DNA of 64,000 nt from Clarkia xantiana subsp. parviflora (GCA_036873135.1 JAPTYO010000008.1:26562761-26626760); one strand, 5' to 3'; shown: positions 34,128 to 46,793, counted from the stretch's first letter. Notes: generated by a model from the sequence alone, not told the origin. Translations and numbers: made by a program.

Positions 34128-34454
34128 TAAATAATGTCAACTCCTATTGAATAATGAGTTAGTTATAAAACCTAGCAATTAATGAGGCTTGACTAAATGA
34201 GTCATAATCACACCATTTTTCAGTTAGGGGCCTAAATATTCCAGTGATTATTTATCTTTAATTAACTGAAATTATAATAGAATTGGCTCTCATAAAGGGC
34301 GGTTGAATGATTCATATACAACATATGCAAATCCAAGTTAGGAGATACTGAAATATACACAGGATCAGCTGTGTATTAACTATATATGTATTACTTTTTA
34401 ATATTTGATTATGAATACGCTAATTATAATGTTAAGCCGAAAGAAGTGAACCAC
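34128..34454. other. Intergenic DNA between a Helitron and the CACTA element
   Basis: AT-rich; nothing recognised. Confidence 0.35.
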
Positions 34455-34477
34455 ACTACTAGAATAGTAGCTTTTAG

Positions 34478-34605
34478 CGACACTTTACTAGCGACAGGTG
34501 TGATTTCCTGTCGCTAAAAGTACTTTTGCGACCGGATACTAATCCTGTCGCTGTTAATTTGGTACTTTTAGCGACAGGCTTTAATATCCTGTCGCTAGTT
34601 ACACT
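34478..34605. repeat. CACTA left subterminal repeats
   Basis: At least six copies of TAGCGACAG or its inverse CTGTCGCTA, e.g. TTTAGCGACA, ACTAGCGACAGG, TTCCTGTCGCTAAAAG, ATCCTGTCGCT. Confidence 0.85.
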
Positions 34606-35604
34606 GAAATAAAATAAAATAATAAAGGCTATGTTTTGGGCTTGGACAAATGTGAGCCTAGCAAGTTTTATGTGGGCATAACGAGCAGTGAGTAGTGTGT
34701 TCGGCTGTTTGCATAACTTGTGTTAAAGCAAACACAAGGCCTAGCAAGGAAGGAAGGTCTCTGTGACCTACTCCAAGTCCAAGGCTCTAAAGCCGCCGTG
34801 ACAAGCTCTTGCTACTCTCATCATGGCTCCTCTTGCTCTCGTTGCTATCAAGTAAGCACAATCTCGCCGTGACCTGCTCCGAGGCAATAGATGCACACTC
34901 CCGTCGTGACCTGATCTCGCCCTGTGCCTGATCGAGTCAGCGGCGTCTCCTTCCTATGCTTAAGCAGCAACAGAAAGGCCTCGCAGCAGAACAAAAGGCT
35001 CGCAGCAGAAGGCCTTCCACGTCAGCGGCGTCTCCTTCCGATAAGTACTCCATCACCTTCTCGCTCACCTTATGGAACTGTGATGTTGATACCTTTTAAA
35101 TCTGGATTTGTAACTTGTTCTGTTTTGACGTGTCCCCGTGGTAGCTAGCTCGGATCAATTAGTTTGAGTTCGAAATTGTATAGTCATTTACTTTCTGAAG
35201 GGCTTCAGTTAACATTTTGCTTGTTTAGGAGATACAGTGGGGTAGTTTGAAGAGAAGCACTAAGTAATTGAATGCTTAGATAGTGTCAATTCAACTGAAC
35301 AAGACATAGACATTATTATATATTGAAATCAAGACATTTAAAAAAAAAAAAAAAGTTGAGTAGCTGGGAAAGCATCATTACACCTACATTGATATTATTG
35401 AAGCTAATACTCACTTGTATGTAAAATATGGATTTAAAAAATACACAAGTACTTTGCTGGTTGTGCTGAACAGATGCTTAGCAGGAAATTGTTTATATAT
35501 ATTAACATAGGTTTTAAATATATAAGTGCAGTTTAATCAAACCCCATATCGAAACATTTTAATAATGAACGATGTAGGGGTTGGTGTGGAAAACATAGAG
35601 TAGT

Positions 35605-35914
35605 CAGTGTTGTTACTGAAATTCTCGAGCTGCAGTATCTTAATGCTAAGTGGGTGGTGCTATTTCGATGTAATTGGTGGGATGTGCATACACTTAATAG
35701 AGGAGTGAAACGAGATGAGTATGGATATACAAGTGTAAATTGCAAAAGACATCTTAAAACAAATGAGCCTTTCGTATTAGCAAGTCAAGCATTACAAGTC
35801 TTCAATGTGAAAGATCTTTCAAACAAAGGTTGGGAGGTAGTGTTGAAGGTGCATCCACGGAACGTCTATGATATGCCTTTACAAGTAGAAGAAAGTGTTG
35901 GTGGATCTCTTTAG
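35605..35914 (+). pseudogene. DUF4216-like C-terminal remnant of a CACTA TNPD transposase
   Basis: The frame from about 35605 reads TEILELQYLNAKWVVLFRCNWWD, then RDEYGYTSVN, PFVLASQALQVFNV and GWEVVLKVHPRNVYDMP, with a stop at 35912. WVVLFRC-x-W, EYGFTSVN, PFVLASQA-QVFYV and the W-VV...PR..YD ending are hallmarks of DUF4216, the domain after the transposase core in TNP2/TNPD proteins. Everything upstream of it (zinc finger, Transposase_21, DUF4218) is gone. A short acidic tail follows past the stop in the same frame. Confidence 0.75.
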
Positions 35915-36073
35915 TTTGCTGGAGAAGATGAAGGATGGAGTGGTGAATCTAAGAAAGGGAAGATTGGGAGTTGTGGTGGAAGTTCTAAGGATGTTCCCCT
36001 GTTGCCTTCCTGTCATTTGTTTCTGTGATGATGCCAATGATGTTTCACATTATTGCGATTAATTGGAGGCCTA

Positions 36074-36205
36074 CTTATAATTTCTGTTTCCTTTCATCTT
36101 TTTCTTACAAAGGTAGATTGATTATTACTTGCTACTTATAATTTCTGTTTCCTTTCATCTTCTTCTTACAAAGGTAGATTGATTATTACTTGCTACTTAT
36201 AATTT
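36074..36205. repeat. Tandem duplication, 61-bp unit
   Basis: CTTATAATTTCTGTTTCCTT starts at 36074 and 36135, with a third partial start at 36196. The two full units differ by one base (CTTTTTCTT / CTTCTTCTT). Confidence 0.9.
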
Positions 36206-36331
36206 GTTTACTCTAAGATGATTATTACTGATTGTGGTATTTGGCTATTATTAATCCCGTAGTACTAATTCAACTGAGCTATTATTGATCCATTTGAAAT
36301 GCTGTTACTAATATCCTATTACAGGTTCTAA

Positions 36332-38270
36332 ATGTCATCTGAAGATACTTCTAACACAACACGGCAAGGACGACAGAATAACCAATGTAGTCGATTGGCT
36401 AAGCTGGCTAAAGGTGAAAAATTGGAGATCAAATTTTATGAAAGTCGAGGCGCAGGTGAATTTCATGAGGAATGGTCAAGATACCTTGGTCGACTAGTGC
36501 GTGATCGAAATATTTGTCCTTTGGCGATTGCTAGCTGGAATGACAATTCAGAAGATAGGCTCAAGCATATATGGGCTGCAGTTAATGTATTCTTCCTAAT
36601 TTGTTATGGCTTTTGTTAGTAACTTTATTCTTGCATTGTTGAACTTAGATTGCAATATTTTTTTGTAGGAAAAGTTTGAAGGAGAGGATTTGGCGAACAA
36701 CCGAGACGCTACATTAGCTCATATGAAAGAACTTTGGATGAAGTGGCGAAGCAAGATATATTGTGACCATGTAAAAGGAAAGTCTGTCGCCTTAGCATTA
36801 AAGAGCAAACCAGAACAAGTACATTCAGACGATTGGGATTGGCTCATCAAGAGATATTGGAGTAAAGCATCATTCAAGGTATTATCCATTTATTTATTTT
36901 TATGAGAGTAATAACTAGATATGTGATTCTGTTGCAATAAAGCCAAAATTTTGGATTACAGGAAGCTAGTAAGAGAAACTCGATTAACCGATCTAAAGTC
37001 ACCATGCCTCATCGTACTGGAAGCAAACCATTTAGAGCAATAAAATGGGATAAGGTAAGACATAATTATGATATATGTAAATATTAGCACTTAAATGTGT
37101 TAATCAAGTAGTTAAATATATGTATATGTGTTTCTAAAAGGGAGGAAAGGAAGGGAATCCACCGGGACAGGTTGAGATGTTCTTTCACACACGCCAAAAA
37201 GGGGAAGTAATTATTGATAGGGTGGCTCAAGATAAATATGTAAGTTACCATGCTTTGTTTTCTGTATATATACTAGCTTTATTCCTTCATAGCCTCAGCC
37301 ATGTCCAGTCCAGCCACTTGGTTACCATGCTCTGTTTTTTTTATCCTCCTACTGTTTTTTTCTTTAATAACGAGGGAAATTGGCTCATCAAACTTCCCCT
37401 AATTCTAAAAAGTTATCTGTGATACACATATATAAATGATGAATAACTGTATGGCTTTCTAGCATGTTTGTTAAGCAACGTGTTTATGCATAGAGTTTGC
37501 TTTTTCCGTTATACAATGGATAGCCTACAACTGTACTTGTGATGTTATTTCCAGAATTACTATCTCCAATAGTAAAATTTGTCTAAACAACAGAACAAGT
37601 TTTCTTCATATTTGTCTTTTTTTTTTTTTTTTTAAACATGTATATGTTGACAGGAAAAGATGCAAGAAGTAAGAAGATCAGACCTTCAATCTCTGATATA
37701 TCTCTAATTGAGAAGTGTTTTGGGAATCAAAACAAGAATTCTGTCATTACCTATGGTGGTGGTGTGAGACCGAATTTTTTTAAGAAAGGAGAATCATCTT
37801 CAAGCAGACAAGTTGAGTTGGAGATTCGAGTTACCGTAGCTGAAAATGAGAACTTGATTTTGAAGAATCGGATTGAAAGTCTTGAAGCCACTCAACAAGA
37901 AAATGATTTACTCAAGCGTCGTATTAAATCTCTCGAGTCCACTCAACAGGAAAATCATGCCATGAAGCAAAGAATGGACACTAGAAAAGGCTCTTTACCA
38001 GAATCATTATTCTAACTGCAACAATTCATTGCCACCTTTTCCAGATCAGGTAAGCAATTCTCTATAATTTCCTTATGTATTCCATCATTGATGTCATTTT
38101 ATATCTAATATTTTTCTTCTCTGCCAACTATAATCAAGTGAAGTTCAGTCGCCTATCACAGTGGCCAGCGATGAGGTAAAGGTCACAAATAAAAAGAAAA
38201 AGAAAAAGAAGGTGAATCGAGTTCATGAGAATTCTATGGATGCTGAAAACCCAGATGTAGATTCAGGTAA
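36332..38270 (+). pseudogene. Transposase_24-like (TNPA-like) accessory gene of the CACTA element, frame-disrupted
   Basis: Exons inferred from GT..AG: 36332-36588, 36669-36879, 36961-37053, 37141-37239, about 37655-38015, and a lysine-rich tail near 38145-38265. Protein blocks in order: KLEIKFYESRGAGEFHEEW, RLVRDRNICPLAIASWN, HIWAAV, FEGEDLANNRDATLAHMKEL, WMKWRSKIYCDHVKG, DDWDWLIKRYW, RSKVTMPHRTGSKPFRAIKW, NPPGQVEMFFHTRQKGE. This order matches plant PTTA/En/Spm Transposase_24 (PF03004). The last main exon has a coiled coil with repeated ESLEATQQENDLLKRRI-type units, probably for dimerisation. A one-base frame change is needed between MQEVRRS and the following SISDISLIE. The protein would bind the subterminal repeats; this role is inferred from TNPA. 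Confidence 0.7.
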
Positions 38271-38996
38271 TAACTATACATTCTTTGTGAGTTATGCATA
38301 AAGTTATGCATTGCTTGTTATACCCTATACCTAAACCTAGTGGTCTTGTGGTACATGTCACTCTGAATTTGAATGGCCAGGTGAAGTTTGGGCCAGATGT
38401 TGAATTGATTGATCGCATAGATGATTTGTTCCATCTTCTTGAATAGGTACTTTCTTGCTGTTGATTTTTAGATAGTGTTTTCCATATGTCAACACGTCTC
38501 TTAAATTGGGGGTACGACTTGATTGGTTCGTTTTCCATTTTTTTGTAGCCAAAATCATAATGTAAGGTATATTATTTTGTTCACTCCTGCTTCAAAATTA
38601 GTGTATGCAGGTAAGTGTCTACAACAGACAGGGCTGAGAAGTAAAGCAGTGTCACACGAAGAGTTGTTCATTTTGCAATCAAATTAGGCTTCTTGTGCTA
38701 GTGTATGGATTATGCAATTAAAAGGTGCGACTGAGCCAACACCTATGTACACTTTGACTCACTGTATCAATGCTGATTAGACAACCTAGCCTAGTTATCA
38801 TACTTTGGTTCAATGTTTGTGATTCTTGTGTGAGAGCACATCACTACAGCCGGTGGAATCATGACTAGACCTGTTCCCCAAGTATAGAGCCTTTTAATTT
38901 ATTCATTCTCCATCCTTTAAGGCAGTAATTATCTTTGTTTAGTTGACTTGGTTGTAACGGATCTCCTATGGATTTCATTGTGCAGGATCACCAATG

Positions 38997-39101
38997 GATT
39001 TCATGGTGCAGGTAGTGGTAACTCTCTAGTCGATTTCATGGTGCAGATAGTGGTAACTCTCTAGTGGATTTCATGGTGCAGATAGTGGTAACTCTCCAGT
39101 G
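38997..39101. repeat. Tandem repeat, 3 x 35 bp
   Basis: GATTTCATGGTGCAGATAGT begins at 38997, 39032 and 39067, each unit ending in TAACTCTCTAGT/G. A diverged partial unit with GATTTCATTGTGCAGG precedes at 38971. Confidence 0.9.
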
Positions 39102-39281
39102 GATATCGCCAGTTTTAGTTGAGCCAACTATTTGTCTCTTTAATGATTTAAGGCTATCTAGATATCTTCTTTCAGGTGTAGGGTATTTAGAGGTGTTGTG
39201 TTGAACATGGTGTATTTTGGATATAATGAGTTTTGAGGTCTTGTATTGAACCTTTAAAATTTACATATATATATATATATA

Positions 39282-40953
39282 TCTTTATACCAATATAAAA
39301 TGTGAGGGTTGTCCTCACCCCAATAGGTACATTTTGAATATTTTTATTATTTTATTATTATTATATTTATATATATATATATTATATTTAGTTTCCATAT
39401 TTTTATAAAATTGTGATTTAGTCCAGACCCATATATTTTTATCTTTACTATTACTAAAAATTTAACTAAAATCATTTAGTTAAATTTGATTATTTTTATT
39501 TTTTAAGCTTGCTTAATTGATAAGTCACCGTAGTTACTTTTAACTTCTAAATCTAATATACTTATCAATTAGAGTCAGTATTGACATATGATATGCATTC
39601 AGTATGTTAAAATGTCGGGTGCATACATTTTTCTATTCACCATATCCCAGATTTGGGGATGTTCCTCATGTTCACATTTTGTATCACATAAATCAGTCAC
39701 TTGTCAACTCATATAATAACATATCAAGATATAAATCAAATGTGGTTCTTGAAGTTTGATTTTACATATAACATGTTACTTAATGTTTAATACTTAATGG
39801 CTTAAATTATTAATTTAGTTCGTGTGTTTGTAAATTCAATCATATTAGCTATATCCTAATTAATTAGTAGTTGAATAGATAGTAAAGGCGAATTCAAGTA
39901 TTAACTTCTGACATTGGTGATTTAAAAAATTGATGATTTAGTCCCTACTATATTTGAGAATTACTAAAATTTTCATTAGTTAAATTGCATTATTATAAAC
40001 TTCTGACATTGGTGATTTAAAAAATTGATGATTTAGTCCCTACTATATTTGAGAATTACTAAAATTTTCATTAGTTAAATTGCATTATTATTTTTAGTTA
40101 AGGTCGCTTAACTGATATCCTACATTAATTATCATTAACTTCCTAATACAGTATACCTATAAATTTGAGTCACCTTGAAAGTATGATATGTACTCAACTC
40201 GTGCAAACTTCGTCTACATGTTGAGATTTTTTGTATCACATATATCAGTTAATTGTCAAATCATATGAAGTGTCAAAATATGGGTCAACCACAGTTCTGG
40301 AAATTTGACCTTACAGATAAATTACTCATCGTCCAACATTTAGGGTCTCAAACTATTAATTTAGTTATTCCGCCTATCAGTTCAAACAAATTGTGTACAA
40401 CCTAATTAGTATTTAAATAAGTAATTGACGTAAAGTTAAGTATACATTTTATATTTTAATGAATTGAATTTCATATAGCGTTAAATCAATTTTTGTTGGT
40501 ATTATAGTATAAAATTGCAAGGAAAGTATATAGTTACGTTTGTATAGGTCAAACTGCTTCACCGATCACCAATGACTCTAAGTAGTTAAGTAGTGGTTTA
40601 CAATCTTCACTCCTCAAGTTGATGAGTTAGATACAACTTTGTCGTTAATAACCCACTTCATGCGCTATCCAACTCAGTATTAGTTCTAACCGTAAATATA
40701 TATACTTGTACGGCTAATTTAGTACCGTAACTGAAACAATAGTTAATTTTGTACCTAATTAACCTCTTCTATTTTTTCCCATTTTGAATTATATTGTGTC
40801 GTTCTTTTTTTATCATACAATTATTCATTTCTCGCAACCCATTAATTTGACCATGTATTAATTAAATATTATCATATTAGAAAACTTTAGATAAATTATG
40901 TATCTTGAAATTTAGATAATCGATACGCGTGCAACGCACGCGTTAATAACTAG
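39282..40953 (+). mobile_element. Helitron nested in the CACTA element (1672 bp)
   Basis: It starts TCTTTATACCAATATAAAAT directly after A at 39281. It ends with the hairpin ACGCGTGCAACGCACGCGT, TAATAA and CTAG at 40950-40953, directly before T. Both borders fit Helitron insertion between A and T. No Rep/helicase frame, so non-autonomous. A 95-bp tandem duplication lies inside (39903-40092). Confidence 0.75.
39903..40092. repeat. Tandem duplication, 95-bp unit
   Basis: AACTTCTGACATTGGTGATT begins at 39903 and 39998; the two units appear identical by eye. Confidence 0.9.
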
Positions 40954-41029
40954 TATATATATATATATATATAAAATCAGTTCTGTCAAGTATTATTGTT
41001 GCTAAAAATTAAAATGTATGCCTGTTGCT

Positions 41030-41310
41030 AGAGGCTTTAGCGACATTTTCTGTTGCTCGAGGATTTAGCGACAGGATAAATATCCTGTCGCAAATTTTAA
41101 CGACAGGAAATTCCTGTCGCTAAAGATTAACGACAGGTAGTTCCTGTCGCTAAAAAATTTAGCGACAGGATAAATATCCTGTCGTTAATACTATTAGCGG
41201 CAAGGGCTTTAACGACGGGATAGCGACAGGAAAACTCCTGTCGCTAAAAGTTTTAGCGACAGGATTTTGGGTTTTTAGCGACATGAAACCCCTGTCGCTA
41301 AAAGCCCTTT
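41030..41310. repeat. CACTA right subterminal repeats
   Basis: A dozen or so copies of TAGCGACAGGA / TCCTGTCGCTA, some with TAACGACAGG. Pairs in opposite orientation can form short hairpins. Confidence 0.85.
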
Positions 41311-41734
41311 TTCTAGTAGTGCCAAATCAAGTGATAATATATAAGAGATGCATTCAAAGGTGTAATGAATCAAGCAAAGTGATACACACGTCCATATAAA
41401 AATGAAGTGTTTATCTATATAATTGAGTAGAATAATGACTACATCATGAACCAGCAGCTATTATTATTACAATGGATGAAACAACGAATAATCTCTATAT
41501 AGAACTTGCTCTTTCACACAAAGCAAGCAAACAGAAGCACACAACTAACAAAGTTAACATCTGATTACAGTTGATTCTGCAAAAATATATGACAATGGCT
41601 TTCACCATCAAAAAGTCGGAGGGGATACGTAATTCGCGCGTATAACCCGTGATGTTTGTGTATCGTATTAACTGTAATTACTCGATATATATAATCAATG
41701 ATGTACGTAGGTAAAATTTGTGTATGAATCTTGA

Positions 41735-43440
41735 TCACCTGTTCCTTCTTCCCATGAAGTCACGAATCCTCTTGAGTGCGATTTCTAGGGTTTCTTCGCT
41801 CATATTCGCGAAACAAACCCTAAACCAACCGGGCTCGGAGCAGTGGCAAGACGAGCCCGGTGATATATTCAGCCTCAGCTCACACAGAAGAGTCTTCCAA
41901 AGATCAAGTTCTCCGTCTTGGTCGGGCTTCTCAAGCATCGGGCTCATATTCATCCAGCAGAAAAGGCCCGCATTCCCTCTGAGGCACTCGATCCCAGCCC
42001 GCTTGAGCCCGTCGATAATCATGTGGTACCTCTTCTTAAGCCTGGCCCGGTTAGTCTCGATGTACCGAGACGTGAACTCCTCATCGGACAGCATCGAGGC
42101 TAATAGATGCTGTGTCTGAGAAGAGATTAAGGTGAAGCTGGACATGCGTCGGGCTGTCGTGACAACCTTGTCGTTGTACGAGTATATCGTCCCGACCCGA
42201 AAGCCCGGAAGCCCGAGATCCTTAGAGAGGCTATACACGATGTGGACTCGCTCGGAGTCTTTGTAATTACGGGTTGCGAGGATGTCGGCGACACTGACAA
42301 ACTCCGAGGAGGAAAAAACCGAGCCCGAATAAATTTCGTCGGAGATGAGGTGGATGTTGTTTTTGGTGACAAAGTCGAGGAGGTTGTTGAGGACCGATCG
42401 TTGGATAGTGGCGCCGAGTGGGTTCGAGGGGTTGGTGATGAGGACACCTCGAACCCTAAGGTTCATCGATCCAGCATCCTCGTACGCTGCCTCCAGAGCT
42501 TGAGGGGTTATCTGGAAGTTGTTTGAGCTGTTGCAGATGATGGGAACAATCTTAACCCCTGTTCTCCATCTCAAATCCCTATCAAATCTGTTGGAAACAA
42601 TAAAAAAACATAACATTAGTAATCTATATATGTACGTAACTGGAAAAGGTAATTAATGGGAAATCTCTTTGGAACCCACCAAACACAACCATATATAACA
42701 TGTTTGGTGAGCAGTAAAAACCTAAAAACAATTTTTTAATTTTTTTAAAAAACATCGAATGAATGATCGACCGGAGAAAGTGTTGTTACCCGGGATAGTA
42801 AGGAGTCGGGACGAGCAATGCATCGCCAGGGTCGGCTAATATGAAGGTTAATAGCTCATTTGCGGCGGTTGCACCCGCAGTTACAACGATTCTTTCGGGG
42901 TCGAATTTCGCTCTTCCCCCTCTTATTTTCTCCATGAAACGCGCCATTGCCTGTGTAAATTGCAAAACTTTGATGATGAGTTTTAACCCTAATTTTACAT
43001 TTTCTTGAAATTTAACATTTAAAATAAAAAAAAAAAAAACCTTTCTGAAGCTTTGGAGGCCATGGTAGTCTTGGAACAAGGCATTCTCTCTAAAGCCAGG
43101 AGCCCCTTTGCCCCAAATAGATGCTTCTGAATGTTTCTCCAAGTAGTCCTCAAGCAAGTCAAATGAGACCTACACAACCAAACCCTAATTAATTGTCAGA
43201 TAAACATATTATCGTACTCCGACGACACAACAGGTTTGTATATCGAAACGGTAGAAATGAAGTTACTTGATTTTCAGCAAGGCCCATTTGGATGACACCA
43301 CAAGGGTTAGTGAGTTCATCATAAGGGTTTTCATCATAAGCTTTCCACCCAGCAAAGTATGGTGAGTTCTCTCCGTGCTGCTCGGATTCTGCGACTATCG
43401 AGAGCTCGACTGATGGAGCCAAAACGATTTCACTCGCCAT
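41735..43440 (-). CDS. 1-Aminocyclopropane-1-carboxylate synthase (4 exons, short type III-like tail)
   Basis: Exons 43440-43267, 43169-43041, 42950-42790 and 42587-41735, all GT..AG, give 1317 nt and 438 aa. The PLP enzyme makes ACC from S-adenosylmethionine in the cytosol, usually the committed step of ethylene synthesis. Visible: [20 protein letters not shown] early, [56 protein letters not shown], the PLP-lysine segment [15 protein letters not shown], and WFRVCFANM near the end. After LKRIRDF only five residues remain, so the CDPK and MAPK phosphorylation sites of type I/II tails are absent, as in ACS7-like type III enzymes whose turnover depends on ubiquitination. All catalytic landmarks seem intact. 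A TATA box lies at 43608-43618. A CACTA element ends about 410 bp beyond the stop. Confidence 0.96.
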
Positions 43441-43607
43441 CTTGATCTAAAGAACAAAGCAAGATTCGTCTTTAATGACTTACTTGTATGGATGTTTGTG
43501 GAGAGAAATAGAGTTTATTTTAATAATAGCTTTTTCAGAGAGAAGATGATGAAGAAGAAGAAGGGAGAGATGTGTTGAATATGGAGAAACTTTGTCAAGG
43601 CTTTCTC

Positions 43608-43618
43608 TATATATATAG
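43608..43618 (-). promoter_or_regulatory. TATA box of the ACC synthase gene
   Basis: Minus strand CTATATATATAG about 170 bp upstream of the ATG, followed by a purine/CT-rich leader (AGAGAAAGCC, then TTCTTCTTC). Confidence 0.55.
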
Positions 43619-44964
43619 TTGAGGGAGAGAGATGCAAAGCCTAACCCTCTATCAAGTGATTAAAAAAAAGAAACCAATCATTGATTTTTTTGGTAAGAAA
43701 CCTTCTCTCTTTAATTTTATTTATGTATATATAATATAATCAGAGACAAGGTGACAACTATTCTCTTTGCCTCTATTATTTTTTTCCTAAATAAGCAGCG
43801 TTTCTTTTCATCTTTTTGCAATATCTCCTTCATGAGATCCATCCATATTTTGTAGAATAGTACGTGAATGGAAATCCAAGATTAAGAAGATAAAGATGTT
43901 TAAGAAGATATATATATTATGTAAATACAAACAACTTTTAAGATGATTTGTTATATAAGTTTTGTTGGATATGGCTAGACCCAACGAATCGGCCCTTAAG
44001 CTACAAAAGAGATCGAGTCTACAAATGAGCGCACGGCAGACTGCGCTAGCTTTGTCCAACCAACCCGTAATCCCTCTCCAGCTCGATATATATATAGGTA
44101 CGTGTATGCCTTAGTTATTAAAAGTATCCACATGTTTTTTTTTAATATAAAAATCCCACTTTTTAAAGCATTTTACTATATCATTTCTCTATCTTTTGAT
44201 GTTGAAAGACCGTATTTCTTTTTCTTTCAGTATAGACTATAGATACTTTTAGTTTATTACAACTGCTATAGATAAAAGTATACTTTATATAGGTTTTGTT
44301 TATGCTACCTTACATAAAAAGATGGTTTGACTATTGTGGAGAGCAAGTGATTGGACAAAAAACCTTTAATGAGAAATTATATGTATGTAATCGCTATAAT
44401 TATTAATTATTTGATAAAAACGATACTATCTTTTAAAGATATAGCAACATAACTATAATTAAGCTTCACTAAACCTCACTTCTAACCTAACTAACTAACA
44501 TATGACTAATCAATCAAACTAGCTAGCTATTGAAATATATATATAATGGGAATGATTCTTGTCCAAAGAATAAAAAAATTGATGTGCTTTGAATAAAATC
44601 TTTCTTTTGGCCAAAAAAATAAAAAATAAAAATCCCTCTCAACAAGAAGGTATAGATATTAATTTTGCAATAAGAAAGAAATCTAAGAGTAGTTAAAGCT
44701 TGGGATACTGAGGGCGGCCGCCCAAAGATATAGAAGTAGTGGATCCATCCTATATAATAGAGATCAATTAAGATTCTGATTTGCAAACGTAAAGGAAGGA
44801 TCGGAGACAAAACCAGAGAGAGCTCCTTCAAACATCTCCCCTCCCAACCCCACTTATATATATTGCACCCCTTGTCTTCCCTTTTTGCCACAGTATTTAT
44901 TTATATATAGCTTCCATTCATTATGAATTATTATTATTTTATTCATTTAACGAAATAAGATAAT
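43619..44964. other. Intergenic DNA upstream of ACC synthase
   Basis: AT-rich. No gene supported. TTTTGGCCAAAAAAATAAAAAA at about 44605 resembles LINE poly(A) tails but shows no target duplication. Confidence 0.35.
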
Positions 44965-45009
44965 AACTATGCAACACTATTCGGCCAAAAACACAACTAT
45001 GCAACACTA
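44965..45009 (+). mobile_element. Micro-retroposon footprint (15 bp) with 15-bp target duplication
   Basis: AACTATGCAACACTA occurs at 44965-44979 and 44995-45009. Between them lies only TTCGGCCAAAAACAC. TTCGGCC followed by A-run is exactly the 3' end of the LINE remnant at 19165-19194, so this looks like a LINE insertion in which only the last seven bases and a short tail were copied. Confidence 0.7.
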
Positions 45010-45236
45010 ATAACACCCGTCATCTTTTTCACAAATTTTGGAAGAATATTCATCAAGAAGAGAAGGTCGTAAAAAGCTAAGGGGATGGATTAATCAGTCC
45101 AGGGGCTGGCTTTCTTAATGATGAGCCTCTCTTCATTCAGCTTTTTTTTTTATTACACCGATAATAATATTTCATGCAAAATGTAATGTCAAAAATAAAA
45201 AAGAGGAGAGATGATGGTTCAAATTATTCGGACATT

Positions 45237-45560
45237 ACAAAATGGCACTCAAACTTTGCCATTTTTTCTATTTCATTCTTTAATATTTTAATATTTTTTT
45301 TCTATTGTAGTATTTAAACTAATCAAATTTTCCTATCGTTAGTTTAGGGTATAATTGATTGTGTTGATTACGCAAAATGTGATCACATAGAGGAGCTTAT
45401 ATGACATTGTTGTGAATATTAGGGTCACATTGCTCTAAGATGACCCTAATTTATTCGCAGTAATGTGTAGCTCCTCAGATGTTATCACATTTAACTTAAA
45501 TATCACAATTAACAACTAATTCACGGTCTAACAAATCCATATTTGTCTCGTTCTCGTTTT
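45237..45560. mobile_element. Half TIR element related to 16753-17283
   Basis: AAATGGCACTCAAACTTTGC resembles the TIR start at 16753. Inside, GAGGAGCTTATATGACATT pairs imperfectly with GTAGCTCCTCAG downstream. The opposite terminus is not clearly preserved. Confidence 0.4.
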
Positions 45561-46762
45561 CAGTTACTGCGGTCGAAGATGTGCGTTTTCGATGAATCCA
45601 CCACCGTCTTACGGGAGCATGCATATTAGGGCAGTGCCTTCCAAACGATGGAACTTAGATTATCTTGTTAGGTAATAACATCTTATATATAAGGTACACA
45701 TATACATTGCATTAGATATGGCGAGAAAATGGTGCATGATCGAGTTGGTGCAAAATGGACAACATTTTTCATACGAATATATATATATATATAAAAGACG
45801 AGCGTGTGTTAAAAAACGGTGGTGATAATTCATTCAGCTAATATATACATTTAATAAGCTATACCTCCTACAAATTTTGTATGTGGCAAGCAGAAAAACA
45901 GCTTGTATATATATAGAGGGAAAATAAAATTCATGCAGCAGAAGGCGATATTAAGGCATAGATAAAATCGCACATGCAGATTGAAAACTATAGATGTGGA
46001 TGATGGGAAAACCATAAATCTCCTTCCAATTTAATTAAAATCCAAAAATAATAATTTAATTTTGCAAGTGGGTGTGCATTCCAATTACTCAATATATTCA
46101 TGATGTTACTTTCGAAATTCTCCAATGATTATATATTTATATGGCCAGCTTAATGATTATATGGTGAGCTGAGAAGTAACAACTTATATATTAATTATAC
46201 CTAATATATACTATATCATATTAAACTTGTTTGTACGCACGTATTCAAATATCTAACTAACTACAGTCTTTTCTTCAGGCTAATTAAGTTATGTAATAAA
46301 AAGTCGATATTAGAAAGTGTCGTTGCACTTGCACCTATGTATAGATCTCACATTTTATTGAGAAATTACAAGTAACAGTACTAATTAATATATATAAGCA
46401 GATATATTTGTTTCTGAAAGAGGCATATCTTATCTCTAGATAAAACATAGTTTGTGTCTAATTAAGATCTTGTTGTTGTTGGTCCGTCCGTATCTATTAT
46501 ATTATATTAATTCGGTATCGGAAACTCTCTGACTGACACGTGGACAGTTTGTCCGGTCAGTGTTTCCTAATTTAATCGGAATTTAATAGAGGTTCTCTAA
46601 ATTTAGATACATAATATTGATTGATTGAAAATTAAGAAGTATTTTATCTCCTATTTTTGAATCTACGCAATTTAAAGAAACAAAGTAATTAAAAGTTTCC
46701 TTTTAAATAGCAAATCTATACAGTTTGGCTCCGGAAGACCAGAGGCCGCCACGTAAGCAATG

Positions 46763-46793
<31 letters not shown>

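Larger units (their letters stand above)
34455..41321 (+). mobile_element. Defective CACTA (En/Spm-type) transposon, 6.9 kb
   Basis: Left terminus CACTACTAGAATAGTAGC at 34455 and right terminus TTTTTCTAGTAGTG ending 41321 are inverted repeats. CCA is present on both sides (34452-34454 and 41322-41324), the 3-bp target duplication expected for CACTA elements. Subterminal zones 34475-34605 and 41030-41310 are filled with both orientations of GCGACAGGA / TCCTGTCGC, the array bound by element-encoded TNPA-like protein in this group. The interior carries a DUF4216-like remnant, a Transposase_24-like spliced gene and a nested Helitron. The main TNPD-type transposase (Transposase_21 / DDE part) is missing, so mobility would depend on another copy. 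It ends about 410 bp past the ACC synthase stop. Confidence 0.93.

Noticed and set aside
41718..42526. Plus-strand frames and the 106-aa minus-strand frame over ACC synthase
   Set aside because: Shadows of the last ACC synthase exon in other frames.
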